A DNA stretch of 64,000 nt from Streptomyces lydicus (GTDB lineage Bacteria > Actinomycetota > Actinomycetes > Streptomycetales > Streptomycetaceae). Numbering within the stretch: position 1 is the first letter of the stretch; every line of letters begins with the position of its first letter. The DNA lies in NCBI RefSeq assembly GCF_001729485.1, contig NZ_CP017157.1, positions 4,216,001 through 4,280,000 on the forward strand. Reading direction: 5' to 3'. The notes beneath the pieces were generated by a model. It saw only the letters and a list, made by a program, of their open reading frames with translations, made no database searches and was not told the origin of the DNA. Positions 1-7,332 of the stretch are shown one piece after another. The position numbers and the translations under genes are program-made.

Positions 1-1
1 C

Positions 2-88
2 GAGCACCCCGAGCGGATCACCGGTATCCGGTCGGAAGCCGCCGACGCCGCCCGCAAGAGCCGTACCGACCGCGACAACCGCCTGTGA
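2..88 (+). CDS. C-terminal end of an unidentified protein (partial)
   Basis: An open frame enters from the left edge and stops with TGA at 86-88. The 28 visible residues are charged and hydrophilic (EHPERITGIRSEAADAARKS, then TDRDNRL). No family is recognisable from so short a tail. A short ORF with an AAGGGGG-type ribosome binding site begins 18 bases later, so the two could once have been co-transcribed. Confidence 0.45.
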   Translation, partial: EHPERITGIRSEAADAARKSRTDRDNRL

Positions 89-105
89 GCGAAGGGGGTC
101 AACGC

Positions 106-273
106 ATGGCAGAGCGCGAGCAGGTCGTGCGTGCCCCTGAACGAGGGCAATGAGGCCGGCCGCGCCGGTACCCCGCGCCACGGGCGCCCCGCGCGCCGGA
201 CGACCTGCTGCATACCGCGTGGATTCGCGGCGGCAACAAGGCGGACCCGTTCCTCATCAGCGCCGAGGGCTGA
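106..273 (+). pseudogene. short ORF with an in-frame TGA, unknown function
   Basis: ATG at 106 follows a GAAGGGGG ribosome binding site. The frame reads 15 residues (MAEREQVVRAPERGQ), stops at TGA 151-153, and then stays open in the same frame to a second TGA at 271-273. The part after the first stop looks protein-like (DDLLHTAWIRGGNKADPFLI). The simplest reading is a small gene broken by a nonsense mutation. A genuine 15-residue peptide cannot be excluded. The family is unknown. Confidence 0.3.
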
Positions 274-433
274 CCTCGACAGAAAAGCCCTGCGCCCCGG
301 GCCACTGAGTGGCCACGGTCTTGCTGGTGGCCCCATGAGACTCAGTCGCCGCCTGCCAGATCAGGCCGAGCACCGACAACGAAAGTACTGCTGAAACAGC
401 AACAGCAGCCAGCTTCTTCTTACCGTTGTTCAT
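257..433 (-). CDS. small secreted or membrane-anchored peptide, 58 aa
   Basis: On the minus strand, ATG at 433 is preceded by a good GAGGGGAAGAT ribosome binding site. The product has a classic secretion signal: a Lys-rich start (MNNGKKK) followed by a hydrophobic stretch (LAAVAVSAVLSLSVLGLIW, about residues 8-26). About 30 polar residues follow. No strong lipobox is visible, and no cleavage site can be fixed. The gene is lower in GC than its surroundings. Function is unknown; it could be a small exported peptide or the 5' remnant of a longer secreted protein. Its last 17 bases overlap the convergent short ORF at 106-273. Confidence 0.5.
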   Translation of the reverse strand: MNNGKKKLAAVAVSAVLSLSVLGLIWQAATESHGATSKTVATQWPGAQGFSVEVSPRR

Positions 434-1020
434 ATCTTCCCCTCAGCGCCTCAACCAGCCGACAGGAGCCACTAGAAACCAACTCTCCGCTGGTCAGGCG
501 GTCGGTTATGCGATGAAGCGGCAGATTAGCATGGCATATGCATGCATCTTGTGACCTGTGCCATCACCTACCGGTGATCGCGCCGGCGTCCACCCCGCTT
601 CGGTGCACGTTGGCAGAGCCCGCCTCTGTTGGGCGGGAAGAGGCTGGGCGCACTGTCCTTCGCACGTCGGTGTGCTCCGGCCGCCCAACACCGCCCAGCC
701 CCGCCACCGAGCCGGGCTGGGCTCTTTGCGGCCGCGCCGGAGTGGAGTGCCGGGACAGGCCCCGGTCCCGTGATGGGACGCATACGGCCGGGGCCACACC
801 GCTCTGTTCGCCAAGTCGCATCTCTTCGGCACGGTGGGTGCTCCCCGGGGCCGGGAAGACGTGGGCCGGCCAACCGTGTGGAACCGAAGGCGACTGCTGA
901 GCGTGACTAGTTGTGCGCCCTGTGCATAGGCGGAGGCTACAGCCCCTTTGACGGAGATGGTGGGGCTCGGGTGCCGACGAGTATCGACTGGGGCGGTCGA
1001 GCCGTTCAAGGGGGAATTGG
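434..1020. other. intergenic stretch with no supported gene
   Basis: Several frames are open here only because of the high GC content. Their translations are Pro/Arg/Ser-rich, lack recognisable domains and have no convincing ribosome binding sites. An AT-richer patch at about 510-550 could hold promoters for the divergent small peptide gene and the downstream lipoprotein gene, but no clear -10/-35 pair can be assigned. Confidence 0.5.
693..722. terminator. hairpin followed by a short T-run
   Basis: GCCCAGCCC at 693-701 pairs perfectly with GGGCTGGGC at 714-722 around a 12-base loop, and TCTTT follows. It could terminate transcription from the left. No gene lies directly upstream, so this is only a structural call. 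Confidence 0.3.
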
Positions 1021-1623
1021 ATGGGACACCGAAGCAGGCACGCAGCCCGTGATGTGGCGATCGTTGCCTTGGTAATCGTGTCGGCGGGTTGCGCCCACTC
1101 GGCGCCCAGCGGACGTGACGAGGGTTCCGGCCTTGGCCTGCCGAAGCCCTCGACCAGCGCTGATGCCTCTGCCAATCCTGGGTCAGCTGATTCTGCCTCA
1201 GCGAATCCGGAACCGTCGGACCACGGAGCTGGGAGGGACCACGGTGCTGTGGTTGACCAGTCGGCTGCCGGCGCTTCGGGTTCGCGAGGGCAGGGGGATG
1301 CGTCAGGTGGAGGCCCTTCCTACGGCGGCGACCCCATTCCTCCGGTCAACTCTCCGCCCGTTGACCATGGTGTGCCGCCGGCTTCGGGCAGCGGTATGGA
1401 TCCGACCGGTGGCGGGGATGGTGGTGGCAGCGACGTCGGCGGCCAAACCACCGGCGGCGGGAGTGGGGAGGGCGGCGAGACCTGCGCTCCGCCGGAGGGA
1501 TCCGAGTCCCCGTCTCCGGCGCCGGATCCGGCGCAACCGACCACGTCGTCGGCCACGCCGTCACCCTCGCCTGACGCCAGCCCGTCGCCGGATGGATCCT
1601 GCCCGTCCCCCTCTGTCACCTGA
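1021..1623 (+). CDS. Ser/Gly/Pro-rich lipoprotein, 200 aa
   Basis: ATG at 1021 follows GGGGGAATTGG. The N-terminus is a lipoprotein signal peptide: Arg/His-rich start, hydrophobic core VAIVALVIV, and lipobox VSAGC with the lipidated Cys at about residue 24. The remaining ~175 residues are low complexity, with many Gly, Ser, Pro and Asp and a PSPSPD-type tail. No folded domain is visible, so it probably forms a flexible extracellular stalk tethered to the membrane. The gene ends 30 bases before a membrane protein gene on the same strand and may form an operon with it. Function is unknown. Confidence 0.7.
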   Translation: MGHRSRHAARDVAIVALVIVSAGCAHSAPSGRDEGSGLGLPKPSTSADASANPGSADSASANPEPSDHGAGRDHGAVVDQSAAGASGSRGQGDASGGGPSYGGDPIPPVNSPPVDHGVPPASGSGMDPTGGGDGGGSDVGGQTTGGGSGEGGETCAPPEGSESPSPAPDPAQPTTSSATPSPSPDASPSPDGSCPSPSVT

Positions 1624-1653
1624 CCGCCGGACGAGGACGGCCGAGGAGGGGCT

Positions 1654-2685
1654 ATGACCAGCAGAGGGAACCAGCGGCACACCCAGTCATGGCGACTTGA
1701 CCCGTACACGCGAGGCAACGGTGCGGCGCGCCGCCCTCAGCTAACCCACAGGCCGCGGACTGGCCTGCGCACCCCCACCCGCCGAGCATCAACCGCCGCG
1801 CGGCGAGAGAGGCCAGCCCTCGTGAGGCATGCCGCGCTGGCTTCCGAGGCTTCCGGGCATCTGGCCGGGGACCGTACGGCAGCCGGACTGCTCGGCGTAG
1901 TGGCAGCGCAGGCTTCCTTCCTCGTAGCGATCATGTACTTTTTGGGCGCCGTCTACCTGACCTCCTACTACCACTACTTCCGCCTGGATGCTTTCAGCCT
2001 GGGCTTTGGCTTCGCCGAGCTCTCAATCCAGAGCCTGAACGTACTGAAAGCGCCTGTCGCGATCGCCCTGATCGTGGCTGTCGTGGCCGCACGTCACCTC
2101 ACCACCAGGGAAGCCGCCCCTGCCCAAGGGAGCCTGGCGCGCTTGCTGGAGAGGTGGGCTCGGACCGTGGTCCGAGCCCACCTGGCCTTCATCTTCGTCG
2201 GACTGCTTCTCCTTCTCTTATGGTCCCGCATCCAACCCTACGGATGGACGGCTCCCTTGCTGCTGGGGACCGGATTGCTCCTCGGGCAGACTCCTTGGGC
2301 CGGCGAAGGCGCGATCCGCTCCACGCTGTGGAGCAAGGCGGTGCCCGTCTTCACCGGCGGCCTATTGATGATGTGGGCGTTCAGCGTCGCCACCAGCCAG
2401 ATGGGTGAACAGGAGGCCCACCAGGCCGCCGACCAACTCGTGCGCCGCACAGCCGTCGTAATCCTGAGCACCGACCGCCTCAGCCTGGCCGGGCCAGGGC
2501 TGAAAGCAGAGGACCTGGGAGCGAAAGCGCACTACCGGTACCGCTACACCGGGCTACGCCGGCTCATCGAACGCAACGGCCGCTATTACCTGTTGCCCCT
2601 CGGCTGGGACCCGCGGACCGGACCTACCTACGTCATTCAGGACGGCAACGGCGTCCGAGTCGAGCTGCTGCCCGGAACGCAATAG
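1654..2685 (+). CDS. multi-pass membrane protein of unknown function, 343 aa
   Basis: ATG at 1654 has a strong GAGGAGGGGCT ribosome binding site. The first ~70 residues are basic and hydrophilic. About four to five membrane segments follow: around residues 72-95, 125-145, 170-190, 198-212 and 228-245. The last ~100 residues are soluble, with no domain I recognise. A TTA leucine codon at 2218-2220, in the run LLLLLLW, is rare in Streptomyces and would tie translation to the bldA tRNA and thus to development. It probably works with the preceding lipoprotein. No homologous family is recognised. Confidence 0.65.
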   Translation: MTSRGNQRHTQSWRLDPYTRGNGAARRPQLTHRPRTGLRTPTRRASTAARRERPALVRHAALASEASGHLAGDRTAAGLLGVVAAQASFLVAIMYFLGAVYLTSYYHYFRLDAFSLGFGFAELSIQSLNVLKAPVAIALIVAVVAARHLTTREAAPAQGSLARLLERWARTVVRAHLAFIFVGLLLLLLWSRIQPYGWTAPLLLGTGLLLGQTPWAGEGAIRSTLWSKAVPVFTGGLLMMWAFSVATSQMGEQEAHQAADQLVRRTAVVILSTDRLSLAGPGLKAEDLGAKAHYRYRYTGLRRLIERNGRYYLLPLGWDPRTGPTYVIQDGNGVRVELLPGTQ

Positions 2686-3087
2686 GTGAGCAGCCTTCCT
2701 GAGCCCCGCCAGGATTCGTCAGCTCATCATGTTCGAACAGATCGACAGGCTACATAGGCATGCAGGACCTTCTGCGTGACGACTTGGATCCCTGAGGTGG
2801 TTCACCTCTGCGCCGTGCGAAGAGCACTCCAGCGCACTCGCACTCACCAGCCCCAGCTTCGCCCCACCTCCGCGCTCGCGGAGAACTCTGTGGCTCTGAC
2901 ATTCGTTCACCATCGAACCTGGTCGTCGCGGTCGCCGCAGGCAGAATCGTGCTGGCGTGTCGTGCCCACCGCATATCGATGACGAACCCCTTCGCGGCAG
3001 CTCTGGCTGGATTGTCGCTGGACAGTTGATATGGGCCGCCGGACCATGGCGCGCAGGCGCGAGGCCGTTCAGGGGAGGACCGTCGGC
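2686..3087. other. intergenic region, no gene seen
   Basis: About 400 bases separate two membrane-protein genes. The short open frames here have no domain or ribosome binding site worth reporting, and no clear hairpin terminator or operator was found. Confidence 0.4.
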
Positions 3088-3657
3088 ATGGGCTTGAATG
3101 ACGGAGAAGAGCCAGGCGGACAGCGGCCCTGGCAGCGGTCGCGCGCTAGCGGTAACCCAGGGGCGGCTGGGCCTGGAGGCCCCGGTAGGCCCGGGGCGCT
3201 CAGCCAGGGGCGGATCCCCTCAGGGGCGCAGATGCCACAGCCGGTAAAGAGCCTTCGCGTCTTGATGATGATCCTGGGCGGTATGCAGGCCGTCCTCGGA
3301 CTTGCTCTGCTGACGAACAGCGTGGCTATCGCCACAGCCATCTGGGGCGAGGGCGACGCCTCGACCCCGTGCTGCACCACGCCAGGTGCGGCTCACTCGG
3401 GGAACGTCGTATTCGCCGGAGTGCTCGTGCTTGCGGTTGCTGCATGGGGCGTCACCACCGCTTTGAAGTTCCCCACGCGCCACCCGAATCTGCGCGTCTC
3501 CGCCTTCGCCTACGGTTGGACGGCGCTGCCCTTCACCCTGGCATTCTTCGAGGTAGCGCCCATTCTGGGGCTGATCTGGCTCGTGCCGGCCATCCTGGCA
3601 ATCGTCCGCCCCAACCAGCCGGAAAGCCGTGCTTGGTTCGGTCATCAGCCCCTCTGA
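3088..3657 (+). CDS. small integral membrane protein, 189 aa
   Basis: ATG at 3088 is preferred over ATG 3031 because GGGGAGGACC lies just upstream. About 45 residues of a Gly/Pro-rich, probably cytosolic leader come first. Roughly four hydrophobic segments follow: LMMILGGMQAVLGLALL, VVFAGVLVLAVAAWGV, TALPFTLAFFEVAP and GLIWLVPAILAIV. The leader plus four-helix layout is common in uncharacterised actinobacterial membrane proteins. No catalytic motif is visible. It stands alone between two non-coding stretches. Confidence 0.6.
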   Translation: MGLNDGEEPGGQRPWQRSRASGNPGAAGPGGPGRPGALSQGRIPSGAQMPQPVKSLRVLMMILGGMQAVLGLALLTNSVAIATAIWGEGDASTPCCTTPGAAHSGNVVFAGVLVLAVAAWGVTTALKFPTRHPNLRVSAFAYGWTALPFTLAFFEVAPILGLIWLVPAILAIVRPNQPESRAWFGHQPL

Positions 3658-3789
3658 GGCGGGACCAGCGCAGCGGAACCTGGGCACCTGTTACGCGGCC
3701 TGAGCCCGACGATTCCTCGGCTGGGGAACAGGATTCGGCAGTCGGCCCTGGCCCTGGCGTTGCCGGGCTGTGCGAGGCGTGCGGCTTGA

Positions 3790-3960
3790 GAGCTCGGTGA
3801 CGTCGACGCGGCTCTGGCCCGCCACCCCGCCGTGCATTTTGATCCGGTTGACGTGCCCTTCGACGGCACTCGAGTTCAGTTCAGGATCAGCCCGGCGATG
3901 ACTGCGTCGAGGTCGCGGGCGATGCCGGCGGAGCCGCCGCGGGCCGGGGCAGCCACGTAG
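3790..3960 (-). pseudogene. ISL3-family transposase C-terminal remnant
   Basis: Minus-strand translation gives RDLDAVIAGLILN, a stop codon, then NSSAVEGHVNRIKM. This matches the conserved C-terminal block of ISL3 transposases (typically W-NS-AVEG-VNRIKM), here with the Trp codon turned into a stop. The reading frame degenerates on both sides. It is a short dead relic and no terminal repeats are visible. Confidence 0.55.
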
Positions 3961-4170
3961 CGCTCCGCACGGAGCAGACCACCCGTCGAGGTTCGCCTTC
4001 ACCGGCATTCACGTAGCGGTCAGGTGCGGCGGTTCCCGTTTCCCTCCTTGGAGTGGTTTGGTCCAGCCGCTGGGCTGGACGCCGGTGATCTTCCGGTTGC
4101 CTCTCGGACAGCAGGCATGGTGCGTACGAGCAGTCCATGCGCCGACACGCGCACAGCAGAGGGGCCCACT

Positions 4171-6567
4171 ATGACCGACGGGACGGTTCTCTTCGCGGTA
4201 CACGAGTTCCCGCAGAGTCAAGGCGTCGCCGCCGAGCAACTGCGCAGAATCCGCCGCGATTTGGAGACCCGAGGCATTGACGTGCGCTGGGCCACCACCG
4301 CCGACGACGCCCAGGCAGTGCTGCGAACCGAGGCGGGCACGGCTGCCGTCGTGCTCGACTGGGACCTTCCCCAGGCCGCCGGAGAAGGCGGCGAAACAGG
4401 CGGTGCCGAGGTGCTGCGCCACGTCGGCCGGCGCTTCCAGAATCTCCCCGTCTTCCTGGTCACGAACGGCGAAGACCTGGAACACCTGCCCTTGTGGGTG
4501 GCCGAAACGGTGATCGGCTACATCTGGCCGCTGGAGGACACCGCGCCCTTCATCGCCGGACGCATCGCCAGCGCCGCCCGCGGCTACCAGCACGCCCTGC
4601 TACCCCCGTTCTTCAAGGCACTGCGCCGCTTCGACCACGCGCACGAGTACTCCTGGCACACCCCTGCTCACTCCGGCGGTGTCGCCTTCCTCAAGTCCCC
4701 CGTCGGCCGGGCCTTCCACGACTACTTCGGGGAACGGCTGCTGCGCAGCGACCTGTCCATCTCCGTCGGGGAACTCGGTTCCCTCTTCGAACACACCGGC
4801 CCGGTAGGTGCCGCCGAGCGCAATGCCGCCCGCGTCTTCGGCGCCGACCGCACCTACTTCGTACTCCACGGCGACTCCACCTGCGACCGGATGGTCGGTC
4901 ACTTCAGCGTCACCCAGGACGAGATCGCACTGGTGGACCGCAACTGCCACAAGTCGGTGCTGCACGGTCTGGTCCTCTCGGGAGCCCGGCCGGTCTACCT
5001 GGTCCCCACCCGCAACGGCTACGGTCTGGCAGGCCCCCTGCCGCCCGCCGAGATTCAGGCACCCTCGGTCGCCTCCCGGGCCGGCCGCAACCCACTGGCC
5101 CAGGGCGCCGTCTCGCCCACGGCCCAGTACGCCGTGCTGACGAACTCCACCTACGACGGCCTGTGTTACGACACCGTCCAGGTCGCCCAGGCCCTCGCAC
5201 CCAGTACCCCTCGGCTCCACTTCGACGAAGCCTGGTTCGCCTACGCCCGCTTCCACCCCCTTTACGCCGGCCGCTACGGCATGGCGGTGGGCCCCGAAAC
5301 CTTCCCCGGACCCGAACGTCCCACAGTCTTCTCCACCCAGTCCACCCACAAGCTGCTGGCCGCCCTGTCACAGAGCGCCATGGTGCACATCAAATCCGCA
5401 CCCCGGGCGCCGGTGGAGCACGACCGGTTCAACGAGGCGTTCATGATGCACGGCACCACCTCACCGCTGTATCCGATGATCGCCTCCCTCGACGTGGCCA
5501 CCGCGATGATGGACGGTCCCCAGGGCCGCTGCCTTATCGACGAAGCGGTGACCGAAGCCATCCGCTTTCGCCAGACGGTCGTACGCGTCGCCCGGCGCAT
5601 CGCCGCCGCCGACGACCGGCCCGACTGGTTCTTCGGCGTCTGGCAACCCGCGACCGTGACCGACCCGGCCACCGGCAAGCGTCTCCCGTTCGCCGACGCC
5701 CCCCTGGAACTGCTGCGCACCGATCCGTCCTGCTGGCAGCTGGAGCCCGACGCCGACTGGCACGGCTTCACCGGACTGACCAAGGGCTACTGCCTGCTCG
5801 ATCCCATCAAGGTCACCCTCACCTGCCCCGGCATCGACGCCACCGGACAGATGTCCCCCTGGGGCATCCCCGCCCGCATCCTCACCGCCTACCTGGCCAC
5901 CAGGGACATCGTGGTGGAGAAGACCGACAGCTACACCACGCTCATCCTCTTCTCCATGGGGATCACCAAGGGCAAGTGGGGAACCCTGATGGACGCCCTC
6001 ATGGACTTCAAAACGCTCTACGACCACGACGCACCCCTGGAACGGGTACTGTCCGAGCTGGTCGCCGCCCACCCCCACCGCTACACCGGCCAGACCCTGC
6101 GCGGGCTGTGCCAGGAGATGCACGACCACCTGCGCGGTGCCCGCCTGGTCGAGCTGCTCGACACCGCATTCCAGGAGCTGCCCGAGCCCGTCACCCCGCC
6201 CCAGCACTGCTATCAGCGCCTCATCCGCGGCGGCACCGAGCGGGTAAGGCTGACCGACGCGGCCGGCCGGGTGGCCGCTGCCATGGTCACCGTCACCCCG
6301 CCGGGCATCCCCGTCCTCATGCCCGGCGAAAACACCGGCGCCCACGACGGCCCGCTGCTGCGGTACCTGACTGCCCTGGAGTCCTTCGACCGGCGCTTCC
6401 CCGGCTTCCACAGCGAGACCCACGGCGTCACCGTCGCTGCGAACACCGGCGACTACCTCATCGAGTGCGTACGCCAGATCCCCGCCCAGCAAACCGGCCG
6501 CACGACCGGAGAGCACCACACGACACCGACGCCGCACCCGGTCGGCTCCCAACGGCCCACAGACTGA
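4171..6567 (+). CDS. Orn/Lys/Arg decarboxylase, biodegradative fold-type I PLP enzyme, 798 aa
   Basis: The start is ATG 4171 (MTDGTVLFAVHEFPQ) behind AGAGGGG, not the further upstream ATG. The layout matches the inducible CadA/AdiA/SpeC class: an N-terminal response-regulator-like wing domain (residues 1-~140), the PLP domain, and a C-terminal domain. The PLP-lysine motif STQSTHKLLAALSQ is clear, as is HFDEAWFAY with the pyridine-nitrogen Asp. Length (~800 aa) is normal. It decarboxylates a basic amino acid to a diamine or agmatine in the cytosol, consuming a proton. The substrate cannot be read from sequence. No cognate antiporter is adjacent. The gene beside it is a decayed PLP-enzyme gene split by a transposon. 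Confidence 0.88.
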   Translation: MTDGTVLFAVHEFPQSQGVAAEQLRRIRRDLETRGIDVRWATTADDAQAVLRTEAGTAAVVLDWDLPQAAGEGGETGGAEVLRHVGRRFQNLPVFLVTNGEDLEHLPLWVAETVIGYIWPLEDTAPFIAGRIASAARGYQHALLPPFFKALRRFDHAHEYSWHTPAHSGGVAFLKSPVGRAFHDYFGERLLRSDLSISVGELGSLFEHTGPVGAAERNAARVFGADRTYFVLHGDSTCDRMVGHFSVTQDEIALVDRNCHKSVLHGLVLSGARPVYLVPTRNGYGLAGPLPPAEIQAPSVASRAGRNPLAQGAVSPTAQYAVLTNSTYDGLCYDTVQVAQALAPSTPRLHFDEAWFAYARFHPLYAGRYGMAVGPETFPGPERPTVFSTQSTHKLLAALSQSAMVHIKSAPRAPVEHDRFNEAFMMHGTTSPLYPMIASLDVATAMMDGPQGRCLIDEAVTEAIRFRQTVVRVARRIAAADDRPDWFFGVWQPATVTDPATGKRLPFADAPLELLRTDPSCWQLEPDADWHGFTGLTKGYCLLDPIKVTLTCPGIDATGQMSPWGIPARILTAYLATRDIVVEKTDSYTTLILFSMGITKGKWGTLMDALMDFKTLYDHDAPLERVLSELVAAHPHRYTGQTLRGLCQEMHDHLRGARLVELLDTAFQELPEPVTPPQHCYQRLIRGGTERVRLTDAAGRVAAAMVTVTPPGIPVLMPGENTGAHDGPLLRYLTALESFDRRFPGFHSETHGVTVAANTGDYLIECVRQIPAQQTGRTTGEHHTTPTPHPVGSQRPTD

Positions 6568-6834
6568 TGGCAAGGCACCGGGTACCCCCGCCTCCCCCCC
6601 GGCGGGCGGGGAGCGGTCGTCGAACCGGAAAGAGCACCGGACTGCGGTCGTCTCCGGCAGCGTCGTGCCCAACTTCCTGCCCAGCCGCAAAGACCACCGG
6701 ACCGGAAGCTTCATGTGGGTCCCCGTAGGTGGTGAGCACCAGGCCGATGGTGGCGAGGATGGGCCTCTTCGGCTCGGTCGGCTGCCGCGGCAGCGGCCGG
6801 TGATGCCTCCAAGTACGGTGGTCATGACGGCCTG

Positions 6835-7200
6835 CGGTGGGTGACCTCGGTGCGCGTGGCCAGCCGGCGGAAGTCCGGGCCCTTGGGGCCGGTCGCCACG
6901 ATCCCGTCCGGCCGACGCCGGGGGCGTGCTGCAACTCTCCCAGCGAGGCCACGTCCACGCCGGCATCCGTGGCGGCGAGCCGTCGCACCAGCGCACTTGA
7001 ACGATTCGTCTTGTGCGCGAAGAACACCTGGCCGGCTAGGTGGCGGCGACGAAGGCAGGAGCGGAAGCGCTCGACGTTTCCGCGATCCGGTCGGGCAGCA
7101 CGACATTGAGCGGTGAGCCGAGCGCATCGACCAACGTGTGCAGGAACGCGGGCGACTCCGACAGCGACGCAAGCGGGGGTTCGAGGACCGGTTCCAGGTA
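6835..7200 (-). pseudogene. Y4yA/LysA-like fold-type III PLP enzyme, truncated, frameshifted and transposon-split
   Basis: Minus-strand translation shows pieces of a DAP-decarboxylase-like (Y4yA-type) PLP protein in shifting frames: FLHTLVDALGSPLNVVLP, then HLAGQVFFAHKTNRSSALV (the FAHKTN segment holds the PLP lysine), then GVDVASLGELQHA, then RIVATGPKGPDFRRLATRT. At least two frameshifts separate them and the C-terminal half is missing. The first codons lie across the transposon: ATG at 13499 (minus) reads MHGAPLYL when the inserted element and one target copy are removed. It was probably already dead, or died soon after, when Tn3 landed in codons 6-8. Bases 6568-6834 hold no recognisable gene. 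Confidence 0.65.
7196..7200. repeat. left copy of the 5-bp target site duplication (AGGTA)
   Basis: AGGTA lies immediately outside the left terminal repeat and is repeated exactly at 13477-13481 outside the right one. Removing the element and one copy rejoins the 5' end of the PLP-enzyme gene in frame. Confidence 0.9.
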
Positions 7201-7238
7201 GGGGGTTGAGGAACATCGGAACGAAAACCGGCGCTAAG
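7201..7238 (+). repeat. left terminal inverted repeat of the Tn3 element, 38 bp
   Basis: It begins GGGGGTTGAGGAACATCGG and ends GGCGCTAAG. All 38 bases match the reverse complement of 13439-13476. A 38-bp repeat starting with a G-run is characteristic of Tn3-family elements and is the TnpA binding site. Confidence 0.95.
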
Positions 7239-7332
7239 CCCCTGGAGGGTTTGAGAGCGCTTTGACCTGGGGTTCGGCGGGGGCGGAGCCTTCGGCAGTT
7301 CGTGTTGATCACTGACTGTCTGGAGGTCCGGG

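Noticed and set aside
4494..6996. Long Arg/Pro-rich open frames on both strands across the decarboxylase gene
   Set aside because: They are shadows of the 4171-6567 gene caused by GC-rich third positions; they carry no domain and no ribosome binding site.
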